From assembly GCA_020747065.1 (NCBI GenBank), contig JAGMVK010000008.1, positions 2,666,001 through 2,730,000 of the forward strand: DNA of 64,000 nt, written 5' to 3'. The translations under genes were made by a program, and so were the position numbers. Origin of the DNA: Cadophora sp. MPI-SDFR-AT-0126 (lineage: Eukaryota; Ascomycota; Leotiomycetes; Helotiales; Ploettnerulaceae). Shown here piece by piece: positions 44,483 to 55,611 of this stretch. The notes under the pieces are model-generated. The model ran no database searches, was not told where the DNA came from, and saw nothing but the letters and a program-made list of their open reading frames with translations. Each line of letters starts with the position of its first letter. The first letter of the stretch is position 1.

Positions 44483-47400
44483 ATGGCCGATTCCGAATCT
44501 ACCGAAATGGCGGACCCAGCACATAAAGCAGAACCAATTCCTCATGGTCGTCGTCTCATCCCCACTACAATCGATCAACTCGCCCTCACCAGCCCCTCTA
44601 AACTCTTCGCTTGCATTCCTAAAACATCAACTCTGTCAGATGGCTACAGAGATGTCACCTACCGCGACCTGGCCCGTGGTATCGATCGTGCCGCTGCGTG
44701 GATAGAAGAGCGATTTGGTGTTGAGGGAGAGGGACTTTTTGGGACGCTGGCTTATGTGGGGGTTTCTGATCTGAGGTACTTCTTTTTCATGGTTGGTGCG
44801 GGGAAGGTGGGGTTCAAGGTATGTTTGATGAAGGTTTCATTTTTAGGGAAAGGGACGATACAGTATGAGTTAGGTGTAGTTGTTGTGTATTGTATTGCTG
44901 GGGAACTGTCGAGGCTTAGGAGTGGACGAGATATTGATCACGAGCATTGAGAAAGTCCTCAAACTTCGATTTAATATATTTTCTCTGGGAAATTGGACAT
45001 GAATATTTGGCTGAACTAGTCTAGACACTTCTCCCTTCACCACGAAACACACTCGAGGGCCAACTCAGTCTCTTCAACACCACAGATTGTAAAGCCGTCC
45101 TCATCTCAGAAGACTATCCTATCCCAGCGGATCTCATCACAGCTTCCGAAATCCAACTCATCACAGTCCCCAGCCTCGACAGTTTCCTGGAAAAGGACGG
45201 CGACGTCAAACACTACTCTTTCAACCAAACATTCGAGGAAGCTGAAAATGATCCTTTTACTGTTCTTCACACCTCCGGCTCAACCGGTCTTCCGAAGCCA
45301 GTAGTGCTGAAACACGGATGGTTCTCAACCATGGACGCCGTGCAGGAAATGCCTCTCATGCCAGGTGGAGAAAAGCCTTTATGGATGGCCAGTCAGGACA
45401 AGAGAATGTTTGCCTCGCTACCACCTTTCCACGCAGCGGGAGTCAATCTCCTCCTCCAAAGCCCGATATGGTACGGCGCAGTTTGCATCTGGCCCCCATC
45501 AAACCTACCCATGAGTGGTCTCCTAGCCGATGAAGTCCTCTCCGCAACACCCGTTGACATTGCATTCTTCGTGCCGTCCATTCTCGAAGAGATGTGTCAA
45601 TCTCCCTCTAGTATAGTGAAACTCAAAAAGCTATCTGGCATTGGCTTTGGAGGGGGTCCGATGAATCCGGCCGTCGGTGCGCTTTTACAGAACGATGTCC
45701 CTTTACTCCATCTTATCGGTTCGACGGAAATCTGCATCCATCCCATCTACGAACGCGCAGATGAGGATTGGTTGTATTTCCACTACAATCCAGCTTTGAA
45801 AGGTATTGAGTTCAGACCTCTCGGCGATGGCACCTTCGAGCAGGTCGTCGTTCGGCATCCATCTACAGATCGGTTCCATTCTCTGTGGTACACATTCCCA
45901 GAGATGGATGAGTTTCCCATGAATGATCTATACAGACCACACCCCTCAAAACCAAATACCTGGCAATTCTTGGGCCGAGCAGACGATGTAATTGTATTCT
46001 CGAACGGAGAGAAGCTCAATCCCACGACCATGGAATCTACGCTACGATCTCACCCTGATATTATGGGTGCTTTGGTCGTTGGGCAAGGTCAATTCTCTCC
46101 TGCGGCTATCATTGAGTTGACGTCTGAAGTTGCGGGGAGGCTGCAGACTAAAGAAGAGAAAACGACATATGTGGAAAATGAGATCTGGGAAATTGTTGTA
46201 GAGGCAAATAAGCATGCGCCTGCTCATGGACAACTGGAACGAGATATGATTATTCTCAGTGTTCATGCGAAGCCATTCGGCAGAGCGGGGAAGGGGACGA
46301 TTCTTAGACCGTCGACGATTGAGAATTATAGACCCGAAATCGAGGAGTTATATCGACGAAATGGCGAAGGGAGCCTAGACATTGCAATAATTGATCTCGC
46401 GCAGGACTTCGACTCTATTGAAAAGGCAATTGGAGCTTTGATTGGAAACGTCCTCGGACTCCAGAATCCAACTGCCAGAAATTTGGATTTCTTTGCTGCA
46501 GGAATGGACTCGTTGCATGTTATGACTGCAGTCAAGCATCTCAAAGCTGCGCTGACTGGCATATCGAGTGACGATATCAACACGCGCCTTATATATGCAA
46601 ATCCGACAGTCGCCAATTTAGCTGCCGCACTAAAGGCCATCAATAATTCAGATGGTGCAAAAACAACCCCTCAGACACGAGAGGACGTACTGGAAGCCAC
46701 TCTCGAGGAATCCTTCCAGCAGTTGCCATCATCGAAACTGACCACAGAGCTCCCGAAAGTGAGCGATAAATTGACTGTCCTCCTCACAGGCAGTACAGGT
46801 TCCCTTGGGTCGTACCTGTTACATACCCTTCTCTCTTCGCCGAAAGTTGCGAAAGTATACTGCCTGAATCGTCGTGAGGATGCAGCGAAGTTCCAGGCAG
46901 CATCGAATGCCAAAAGAGGACTCGTTTCTGCTTGGGATGGCAGGGTGGAGTTTCTGAGAGCTGATCTCAGCCAAGACGACCTTGGACTCAATGCAGGAGA
47001 TTACGGACGATTGAGGGAAGTCGTCACTGTTGTTATTCGTAAGACATCTATTTCACACTGCACCTCTACCACAGACCTCTAGCGGATCTACTGACTCTCG
47101 TAGACAACCAATGGAACACCAACTTCAACCTCGCCGTCCCATCTTTCCAATCCCACATCGCCGGTGTCCTCAATCTCGTGAAGTTCTCCGCCTCCGCAAC
47201 GTTTGCCCCACCAATCACATTCACTTCCAGCATCGGGACGGTGGCACACTATTCTTCCCTCTATGATAAACCGCGAGTCCCAGAAATTCCATTTCATGAT
47301 CCGAAGATTGCAGCAGAGGCGGGGTACAGCGAGTCGAAATGGATTGCTGAGAGACTGCTTGAGGAGGGTGGGAAGAGAGGAGTGAGAAGTAACATTTTGA

Positions 47401-48059
47401 GAGTCGGGCAGATTGCTGGACCAGTTGGTACCAGAGACAAAGGCGTGTGGAACAAGAATGAATGGTTCCCATCAGTGAGTCTTCATTCCTGAACACCAAA
47501 TTTTGCTTATGAGTTCTACTGACCTGAAGTACAGCTGATTGCCAGCTCAAGATACCTTCGATACTTACCAACCAACTTGCCGGGCCATAGTGAAGTGGCT
47601 TTCATTCCTGTCGATACACTTTCAAGGATCATCTGCGAAGTTGTCGAGGCAGATACATCCACCCCGCTTTCACAAAGTTCCACAGCTACACTCCCAAAGA
47701 TCCTGCACCTCGCCAACCCGGTCCCTTCCGACTGGTCAGATCTATTACCAGTAGTCATAAGCTATTTATCGCATATCACAGACACCAGTGCCGGAAGTGA
47801 GAAGCCCATTGAACTTGTCCCTTTCTCGCAATGGTTCGCCAAGCTTGAGGAGAGCTCGAAGGCGGACGTCGATACCGACGCCAATCCTGCGACGAAACTA
47901 CTGCCATTCTTCAAGAGCATGAGAGACGGCACAAATGAAGTCAAGCTCGACACTACGAAATCCATGGATCTGAGTGAGACTCTGAGAAGGCTGAAGCCTG
48001 TTGGGAAAGAGTGGATGGAGATTTGGTTGAAGCAGTGGGAGCGGGAACGCGGTGCTTAA
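44483..48059 (+). CDS. NRPS-like enzyme: adenylation, thiolation and thioester reductase domains
   Basis: Exons 44483-44818, 45025-47038, 47104-47474 and 47535-48059 join to 1081 residues. The A domain activates a carboxylic acid with ATP: DGYRDVTYRDLARG at the start, FTVLHTSGSTGLPKPVVLKH (core A3), LIGSTEICIHP, WQFLGRADDVIVFSNGEKLN (core A8). The T domain has DFFAAGMDSLHVM, with Ser608 for phosphopantetheine. The C-terminal reductase has a nucleotide-binding LLTGSTGSLGSYLLH, NNQWNTNFNL, ITFTSSIG and the catalytic YSESKWIAERLL (Tyr857, Lys861). It needs NAD(P)H. There is no condensation domain. This A-T-R order matches fungal carboxylic acid reductases and alpha-aminoadipate-reductase-like NRPS-like proteins, which release an aldehyde or alcohol. 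The length is close to the family norm. The first intron (206 nt) is much longer than others here. No tailoring enzymes are adjacent, so it is not an obvious cluster. Confidence 0.9.
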
Positions 48060-48799
48060 AAATGTTACGTTGCTCTCACGTAACGAGCTTTCAAGTATTG
48101 TCTTCGAAGCTCTCATTACAATGGCGGTAGTAACGAAGCCTTCTTTATCCTGCGCAGCAACAGCTTTGGTATATGCCCACTTCTTGCCCTACTTGCTGCC
48201 TCGGTCTTTCGGGTGCGTCAGGGATACCCGGCACTGATTGCGAGCTAGAAGCATCAGCAATCATTGAACTATTGTCTCCTTCTCCTCTGTTTCCTTGGGC
48301 GGTGATCGGGGCGAAGCTTTCATCAGGTTCTTGTTGGCCATGCGTCACGTGACATTACCGAGAATGTCGTTTCTTGAGCAGTTTTCGTCTTCTCATAGCG
48401 CACTTTCTTTGAAGATTGCCCTCCCGCCCTCATTTCGTTCCACGTTCCTTGCGTCATTTGATCTCATCATCGGCTTCCACTCTTTTTTCTCCTTTTCGGT
48501 GAAGCCACGCTACTGCAGCTCAGCCACATATTCACCGAAATGTCTCAGGCGTTGTTTTGCCTGTTTTGCCTCGAGCTAAGATAAGCGAGATTCCTCGATG
48601 CCGTCGCCCTTCCCTCCTCTCGCCCCGAGGCATTTCATCACCCTGATCCATCTCCACCCGAATAATCCGGGATATTATCATACCGGTTGCTAAGAAAGTG
48701 GTAGCAATGGAGAGTGAAGTTTTGCTTAGCAGTGTCGGTCGGGAATTGGGAATTTCGGTGTGAGGACGGTTTACGATTGGCTGCCCATTTGTTTATGCC

Positions 48800-48821
48800 C
48801 GAGGCTGAGTATTTAGCCTCG
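48800..48821. repeat. Inverted repeat CGAGGCT-N8-AGCCTCG
   Basis: Perfect 7-base arms at 48800-48806 and 48815-48821 around an 8-base loop. Further single CGAGGC/GCCTCG copies sit at 48568, 48626 and 48861. It could be a dimeric factor site or a weak hairpin. Confidence 0.6.
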
Positions 48822-49432
48822 AATGCCCTTTCCGTCTTTTCTGGTGCCTTTAATCGATTTCGAGGCTTTCATTCGTTACTTGACGGCAAGGATCTTCGCA
48901 AGTTAGCAAGGTTGAATGGCTCTCGTTGCTCGAGGAGGCAGCTTTCGAATAGGAGAGCCTTACCATTGGCTTAGAGGCAGACTTTCACACCTTATCAATC
49001 CGTTTTAATCGCTACTTTGGGTAATTTACCGTTATTTCGACGTCTGGTTGGTCGTGTCTTTACGGTGTGAAGAATGCCCCGATATGGCGTCCCGGCCGAG
49101 GATTCCTAAAAGGCGTCATTTCCCTTAGGGCCTCCGCGCTCAAAGTCGCCGGCAACTTGGCCAATTCTCATTAAACTCAAGGCTTGTTCCTGGTTGTACG
49201 TTAGCCTTTCAGTCGTACAGCCACTTTCAGATCTGTTGAGCGATTTCTCAACTTGTCAGTGACCATTCTTTCAGAGTTGAGTCACGGATTAGCCTAGCGG
49301 CCCACTCTCAATATTCACAACAACGCCCTGCAGTAGGCTTCTAGAAAACCTCTCAAGTCTAAAACGCTGTCTCTCAATGAGCCTGTCATTGTCGTGTGCC
49401 AGAAGGCATCGTACCAAGCCACCTACGTTCAG

Positions 49433-49438
49433 TATATA
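49433..49438 (+). promoter_or_regulatory. TATA-like element of zinc-ribbon gene 1
   Basis: TATATA lies about 185 bases before the ATG at 49622. Confidence 0.35.
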
Positions 49439-49530
49439 GGGAACGATTCGTCCAAATTATTTCTCGAGGGTTAAGGGAACCATATTGGTCGTCTCGTCCT
49501 GTCTCATTTCCTCAGCACCAAGATCTCACT

Positions 49531-49570
49531 TCAACACCTAAAATAACATCTCAACACCTACAATAACATC
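49531..49570 (+). repeat. Tandem 20-mer in the 5' leader of zinc-ribbon gene 1
   Basis: TCAACACCTAAAATAACATC is followed directly by a copy with one mismatch (A to C at position 11), ending 51 bases before the ATG. Confidence 0.85.
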
Positions 49571-49621
49571 TGCAGTTCTACTTCTTCAAACCCATCACTA
49601 CAACCCATACAAAATCTCAAC

Positions 49622-49943
49622 ATGGCGGACTCCTCTCGACGAAGCGACACTCGCAACAATGGGTCTAGCTCATCTCGCTCGAAACCCGAGACCTACAATT
49701 GTCTTCTATGGTCCTGTTGCGAATGTGGCGAGCAAGGCAGTATGGATTACTCTAATAACAGAGCCTGTGTTAGATATGATTGTCAGCACAAAAAGTGCGA
49801 TTACTGCCCCACTCAGTGGGTCAAGAGACTCGTGAACGAACCAGATTACAGGGGTAAGTTTAATCTCGAGATCATATTGATACTGTATTTGAATACTTGG
49901 CTAACAAACAGAAGTGGGTGCAAGCAGTTCCAGAAGACGATAA
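49622..49943 (+). CDS. Small zinc-ribbon protein, member 1
   Basis: Exons 49622-49853 and 49912-49943 join (donor gtaagt, acceptor aaacag) to 87 residues. A Ser/Arg-rich start (MADSSRRSDTRNNGSSSSRS) precedes a compact Cys/His unit: LLWSCCECGEQGSM with Cys32, Cys33 and Cys35, then Cys49, Cys54, His56, Cys59 and Cys62 (CQHKKCDYC). A basic tail (GASSSRRR) ends the protein. The W-C-x2-C ... C-x-H-x2/3-C-x2-C spacing is a recurrent, largely unnamed zinc-ribbon-like motif in ascomycete proteins. There is no signal peptide. Together with members 2 and 3 it forms a plus-strand group, although it is the most diverged. Nucleic-acid or protein binding is inference. Confidence 0.65.
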
Positions 49944-50856
49944 AGGGCAATACCTGGAAGGATGATTCAGGGGGTACTTTTTGTTTTTGGAAAGGATATT
50001 TTCTTTCGTACTCATGAGCGGTTGTGTCAGGGAAGGGATGTCCGTGTTTTGCTGGACTTGCACTGTTTTGGTCTCATATTTCTTGTTACATTACGGAATT
50101 TTATGATACCCCTCTGTGTACTTTAATCGCAAGCGGCCCTGAAAGCGGATGTGGCGCCGTAATCTTTCTTAGCCTGGGCTGCTGACCCTTAAGCGAGGCT
50201 GCACAATCAAAACAAGGCACACTTCAACACAGTTCTCCACTCTGACAATATAGACTGTGATAGTTTGTACTGGAAACTCTGTTGAGGTTTGATCATTTTA
50301 AAATTTTAATCTTGTGATGCTATCTGTCGGTGAGCACTGCACAGCCGCCCTCTCATTGGCTAAGGGCGTTTCGCCCATCCCCTTCCGCCCTCCAAGGGAT
50401 CCACCGCGCCCCTTCGACTTTATGTCGCCCTATGCCTCACGACTGACTTACTCATTTTCATTGGGATATCAATTCCCACCATTGGACACGTATTATTCCG
50501 CACAGCCCATTTTTGTACCAAACGAGGCAATGTCGGAGGCGCTCCGAACCTGAAATTCCTCGCGATGCAATTGCCCTCGGGGCAGACCATTGGTGGCTAT
50601 GACATGGGCGAACCACAATGTCATGAAGTTGACTGCGGACAAATGAACGAAGGGTTTATCGAGCTAGAAGCTGCGGACAGGCTATTACAGCATGAACTCA
50701 GCATTCGTATATATTGGCACCCTCGTCCACCACGTTGAAGGTTCTACAACAACTCAGATTCAAAACTTCTTTATAAAGGCTTGCTCGACGTCACCGTTGT
50801 CGCAGTCAACATTTTCGTCCCTACTTATCACAAGCCAGCGTCTAGCCCGCACCATC
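49944..50856. other. Spacer between zinc-ribbon genes 1 and 2
   Basis: An ORF at 50314-50553 has no motif. The right end has a TATAAA at 50772. Nothing else. Confidence 0.4.
50772..50777 (+). promoter_or_regulatory. TATA box of zinc-ribbon gene 2
   Basis: TATAAA lies 85 bases before ATG 50857, in a leader that otherwise matches short fungal 5' UTRs. Confidence 0.45.
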
Positions 50857-51084
50857 ATGCCATCGTCTTCGTCAGACAAGAAGAAGAAGGAGAAGAAGTA
50901 CTATTGGGTCAGGTTGTGGTCGTGCGGATCTTGTCGGAACCAAGCCGGGATGAATGTGAAGTCGACGCTTCAGTGCCCCCAGTGCAGTCATCACTGGTGT
51001 GGAGAGTACGCTGTGGATGGCTGCACCTATGAAGATGTACAGTGTTATAATGATGAGTACCGTGAACGAAAGAGGCGATGTTAG
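50857..51084 (+). CDS. Small zinc-ribbon protein, member 2
   Basis: A single exon of 75 residues from ATG 50857 (MPSSSSDKKKKEKKYYW). The frame is open upstream, but that part is leader and lacks paralog support. After a lysine-rich head comes RLWSCGSCRNQAGMNVKS with Cys23 and Cys26, then CPQCSHHWCGE with Cys40, Cys43, His45/46 and Cys48. DGCTYEDVQCY (Cys56, Cys63) follows, and a basic end (RERKRRC). Member 3 shares almost the same block (RVWSCGWCRNQSGMSVKS and DGCTYEDVKCY), so the two are recent duplicates and the block is under constraint. It is a stand-alone version of the domain that member 3 carries as the head of a membrane protein. Function is unknown; zinc binding is inferred from spacing. 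Confidence 0.7.
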   Translation: MPSSSSDKKKKEKKYYWVRLWSCGSCRNQAGMNVKSTLQCPQCSHHWCGEYAVDGCTYEDVQCYNDEYRERKRRC

Positions 51085-52824
51085 TTGCAGTCTATTCTGT
51101 CGCTGGTGCGTGATCACTGATATTTAAATAGAAACACGGTGTACAATCGTTGAGTTATTCGAAGGATATTTGGTGCTTAGAAGTTCGAGTTCAGCAATAC
51201 CTTGTGGTGGGAGGTGTGGGAGGTGTGGGTATAATGATGTGGCTGAATGATTGAAAGGATACTTCATATGGGATCAACGAGGTCGCATGCCACGTCTGCT
51301 ACTGGACTTCAGATTTATAATTTTTGGCCAAGGCTCGCAGTCATCAATCTCCTGGTTCAGAATTTCTCATACGTAATGTATTAAAAGCCTGGGAAGCCTC
51401 ATTCCAAACGTCTCACTTTGTATCACATAGAAGCATCACTTCACAGAATCTTCAACGTCTTCGCTTCATGACTTACTCGGCAAGAAAGCATCAAATTTTG
51501 CAAGGACTTTGACTGCGCAGTTCGACGCTGATCAAACAACTTTGACGTATGAATGTATTGTATTCCAAAATGAACCCCACAATCAATACAAAGCTTTGTA
51601 TGAAATGGGGGTTTAAACTAAAATGATTCTCATAATCGTCGTTTTCATTGTCGCAACTTGGTGAACTTAGTTGCAGGCAATGGGTGGGCCATTTGAGGAC
51701 TTCATCCCAGTGCTGTGAACAATGCGAGGATAAGTCAAATAGGGTAGAAGGGTCACAGAGAATCTTGATAGATTCCCTCAAGACCATGATATGACTCCTA
51801 TCGCCAAACTTGCCCCATTTCAAATTATAGACTTTGTACGCAACGTGAGAATATTTTCGCTGCGGCCCGTCACGCATGCCAGACTCCCTCTGCCAAAGTC
51901 AATAAAAGCCCGTGGCACGGTCCAGAAGCAGGCTCCACGTACATGATTGGTATGGCGTCAGGGTTTTTTCGGCTATTGTTCAAAGCTAGGAGAGCCTGAT
52001 ATGGCGTTTCCACGAGCCTATCAAGTTCAAGAGCCTCACATTCGCTCTGTGAATGGCTAATTTACATTGAGCGTGAGCCATTCTATCTGAAAAGGTGAGA
52101 CGATGGGGCTTCCTGACAGCTTTCTCTCTGCCTTTCTAGCGCGGCTGCCTAATTTGCCTTCTTTGAATAACTAGATCGGCACCGTGAGTTGAAAAAGTCA
52201 ACCCACTGTTACTTGATGAAGCCATCCTAGCTGTTAAACGCAACGAGCAGGTGGTTGAAGGATATCTAATGAGACTTTTGACCAAAGGACTTAGTTTGAA
52301 AGGGAACTGATATCAGGCCGTCGACGCTGCCGAGGATTAGGAAAGTTGTGGGCGCTTCATCAACAGATCAATATTGTGGAGAAGATCCCCCACTCCTTAT
52401 ACCATAGCAGGAGAAGTAAATTTGCGACCGTGAAATACTGCAGTGACAAGATATTTTGGCGGTATCCACCTGCAAGATTGTCACTGCCTGGCGGCCAATC
52501 AGTCCTTCGATGGGTTGCACAGGGCGTTTAGCATGCGTGGAATCCGGTGGAAGCGATATCTCATGCTGCTGAATGGTCAGCCTTGCTTATGATGCTGGAT
52601 AGCTTAGTCTATGACATGGGCGAGGGGTTCGCTCCCATAAACTTATAAGAACTTTTTAGCGGGAGAATTTTCGGCGCCTGCAGTAAGATACCTGAAAATA
52701 AATGTTCATCGGCGACTTACAGTCAAAAAGTTCCTGAAGTTGACAACCTAGACAGGTAAACTGGTACAGAACTTTGTGGAATTCTCCTGGCCGAAGAAGA
52801 AAGCATTGATCTGATGGTGGCACA
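51085..52824. other. Spacer between zinc-ribbon gene 2 and the fusion gene
   Basis: No gene recognised in 1.7 kb. ORFs at 51324-51512 (plus), 51491-51877 (minus) and 52346-52531 (plus) have no motif. Confidence 0.4.
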
Positions 52825-55233
52825 ATGGGCCACTCTTCTTATAGAAAGAAAGAGAAGGGAAGGGAACCGGAGTACTATTGGATGAGGGTATGGTCTTGTG
52901 GATGGTGTCGAAATCAATCAGGAATGAGTGTGAAAAGTACCATTCACTGCCCGGAATGTGACCACCGCTGGTGCGGAGAACTAGCAGTCGACGGTTGTAC
53001 CTACGAAGACGTCAAGTGCTATTCTGATGAGTCCCATAATAGCACGCGGTTAGTGAAGATTTTTGACCTACGCAAGTAGACAAAGTTTTTTTTTCCCTTA
53101 CTTTTTTGAGAATCTTGCGGGTACAAAAGGGGTGCTGACATACGACAGTCAATCATCGGTCTATGGGCATCAAACTCCTCAAATAGGCTCAAGCTCTAGG
53201 CTAGCGGATATCTCGCAAAGTACTTTACGAAGCCAGGCACCCCGAGGGGGGTCATACAATGCTCTAAAGCTCGCTAAAGAGGAGCATGGCGAGAGCGAAA
53301 TGCGAGCATCGAGGCCAGGGAAGGATAAGAATGCATCGATGTATTCGCACTCAGCGAAAAGCAAGGACCATTTGCCTGATGAGGAAAGATCATTTAGCAA
53401 AAATACTGCTTCTTCATCTCCCCGCGCAGTACCAAACCATCATGTTGGTGTAAGCATGGACATGTCAAGCAGATCTGAAGTGCAGTACAAGGGCTCGGAA
53501 AACAAGCCCAGCAACGCTCTGGAGGATCAAAGCTCGAGTGAAACTAATTGGGACGATCTCTCATTCTCGGCACTTACTATGAATCAACAAGACTTTGACT
53601 CTAGGTTCTCATCAGCAACCGAGGGATTCTCAATGGCCGTTGACCACAATCATCCAACTAGGCAGTGTTCCCCACGGTCTGAGGTCGACATCGCTATTGA
53701 CACTGCATCCGGCGAGAAAGACGGGAGAGGATATTACAAAGCGAAGACCGAACTTCCAGCTGCTGCTGTTGCACCCGAGGAACGAGAAAATTCCGACAAA
53801 CAGGAAAGTACTGTGCGCCCGACCGCTGCGGAGAGGATAAGACGAAGGCTGTCATCCTTATGGATAAGACCACCAGCACCTGGAAAGACAAGACTGAAGT
53901 GGCAATGTGTACGTTTTACAAATCATTAAGCCAGGTAGCTACTAATTGTGATTTGCAGACATGCGGCCTCATTATTCAGGACGACTTCATTGAGATGAAA
54001 CCACACAGGATTGCGCGCTACAAGCAGGCTCTTTCGGCACACCAGGTATCGCACATACGACACAGTGCGGGAAATGAAAGCAATCGTCGAGACTCGACCT
54101 ATTGCGCGGACTCAAATCCAGCCTGGCGACGATTGTTGCTCCTAGTCTTTGTTGTGACTCTTGCACTATGCCTCACTACGCTAATATGTGTTGCAATGGT
54201 ATATGGAGCGAAGAAACTCAGATCTGCCTTGTTTCATTCCTCAGAAAAAGAAAGCCTGCATTCTCCATGGATCAATCTTTCTGCTAAGCAGGCAATTCTA
54301 GTGGGTGCTTCGTGTTTGCTAGTCTTCCTAACAAGACAGTATCTGAGCAGGATACCGACAAGAGGACGGAGAGGTGAGAATGGAGAGTTGAATGACGTGA
54401 ATGAAATTCAGGAGCTACAGAATGGAAGAAGACCCGGTAGCAGTGTATCAGCCAAGGTTCAGTGGCTGTACAACTTCATCAGCCGCAGGAACGGAGAGAC
54501 CGCGAATGATATACCACTCTACAGGCGAACATTCGCTCCCACTTTTCCGAACGACGATAGGACTGATCCAAGAACAATTGCCACACGAGCAGAACTGCTC
54601 TTTCTCCTCGTCTGTCTGGGAGAGGGCCGATTCGCCACGCGGCTCCTACAATTAAATCTTGTCAAAAACCAAGCTCTAGGAGATCGAAGTCTTTTCAAAC
54701 TCCCCAGATGCACGTACCAGTCAAGGAAAAGAAGATGGCTGTCTAAACTGTCTCTGCGGAGCTTGTTGTGGATCAAGTTCGTGCACTTCCAATTACACCC
54801 GGATGAACTAGTCGATGTGCGCAAAGAGGACTCTATGCCACCACCAGAAAATCCCGACTACAAGTATGATCCTGTTCCGTTGGATGTGGTTCCTCCAATA
54901 GGTGATCGACACATGATGCACCTCTACCATCACCCGGAGTGTGCAAGCACCATTCCGTTCTGTGTCCCTAGATTTCCAAAAAAGAGGACGGAAGAGTTGA
55001 GGTGGTGTCATACGAAGGGCTTGAATCCAGGCTGGGGTCTTGAATTCGTTGAAGGTTGGGACATGAGGAAGATTTGGATAATTGTCTTTGTTGTTCTTTG
55101 TCTTGGCAGCCTTCTGGTAGGGATCATGTTAACAGTTTGTGGAAAGAGCCTGCAGGATGCGTTCGCGGTTGCGGCGTACATGGTGACAATGGCTACAGTC
55201 ACGATCGGATTTGTTCAAGCGTTACTGATGTGA
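52825..55233 (+). CDS. Zinc-ribbon head spliced to a large multi-pass membrane protein (member 3)
   Basis: Exons 52825-53048, 53149-53908 and 53959-55233 join exactly in frame to 752 residues. Exon 1 is the zinc-ribbon of member 2 (RVWSCGWCRNQSGMSVKS, CPECDHRWCGE, DGCTYEDVKCY; Cys25, 28, 42, 45, His47, Cys50, 58, 65). Exon 2 is about 250 residues of Ser/Glu/Lys-rich disorder. Exon 3 has a hydrophobic segment at about 387-409 (LLLLVFVVTLALCLTTLICV), a second at about 438-453, a conserved globular part (ELLFLLVCLGEGRFATRLLQ, HHPECASTIPFCVPRFP) and two C-terminal helices (IWIIVFVVLCLGSLLVGIML, then SLQDAFAVAAYMVTMATVTI). That C-terminal pair is common in a fungal membrane-protein family of unknown role. 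If the first intron (100 nt) is not spliced, exon 1 alone yields an 84-residue soluble zinc-ribbon protein ending at 53079. Both products are plausible. Confidence 0.7.
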
Positions 55234-55611
55234 AATAATGATTGATGATTGACTAAGCATTTTCGTTGGTCGTACTTGTTTTTGGTGTTTCCTAGCTAGG
55301 CGAAGAAAAATGGCTCGAAATGAGAAATGATAAAGAGACCAAATCTACGATCACGCCACTACATTCACTTGAGGAAGAAAAGAAAATCCCTCATAGTTGA
55401 GTCTCTAGTCAGGCTGTAACAAAGCAACCGGCAGAAAGGTAAGTATCCCAAGTTTAAACCCACAACACCTCGATGTTCCTCCAATTCCACGTGATCATTC
55501 CAAACAGACTTTGCCGAAGCCCCACTTGCCGAGAACGTCATGACTTTTATATCCTCAAAACCTTTACCTCCCTCACCATCGCTCACAACCAGATTCTACC
55601 CAGACTCAATA
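55234..55611. other. Short spacer
   Basis: 3' flank of the fusion gene and promoter of the NAD(P)-binding gene. No feature seen. Confidence 0.4.

Larger units (their letters stand above)
48060..49621. other. Regulatory-looking spacer before the zinc-ribbon group
   Basis: No gene found in 1.5 kb. It carries five CGAGGC/GCCTCG hexamers between 48568 and 48866, including a perfect inverted repeat at 48800-48821. It also has a TATA-like site at 49433 and a duplicated 20-mer at 49531-49570 just before the first zinc-ribbon gene. Confidence 0.5.
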
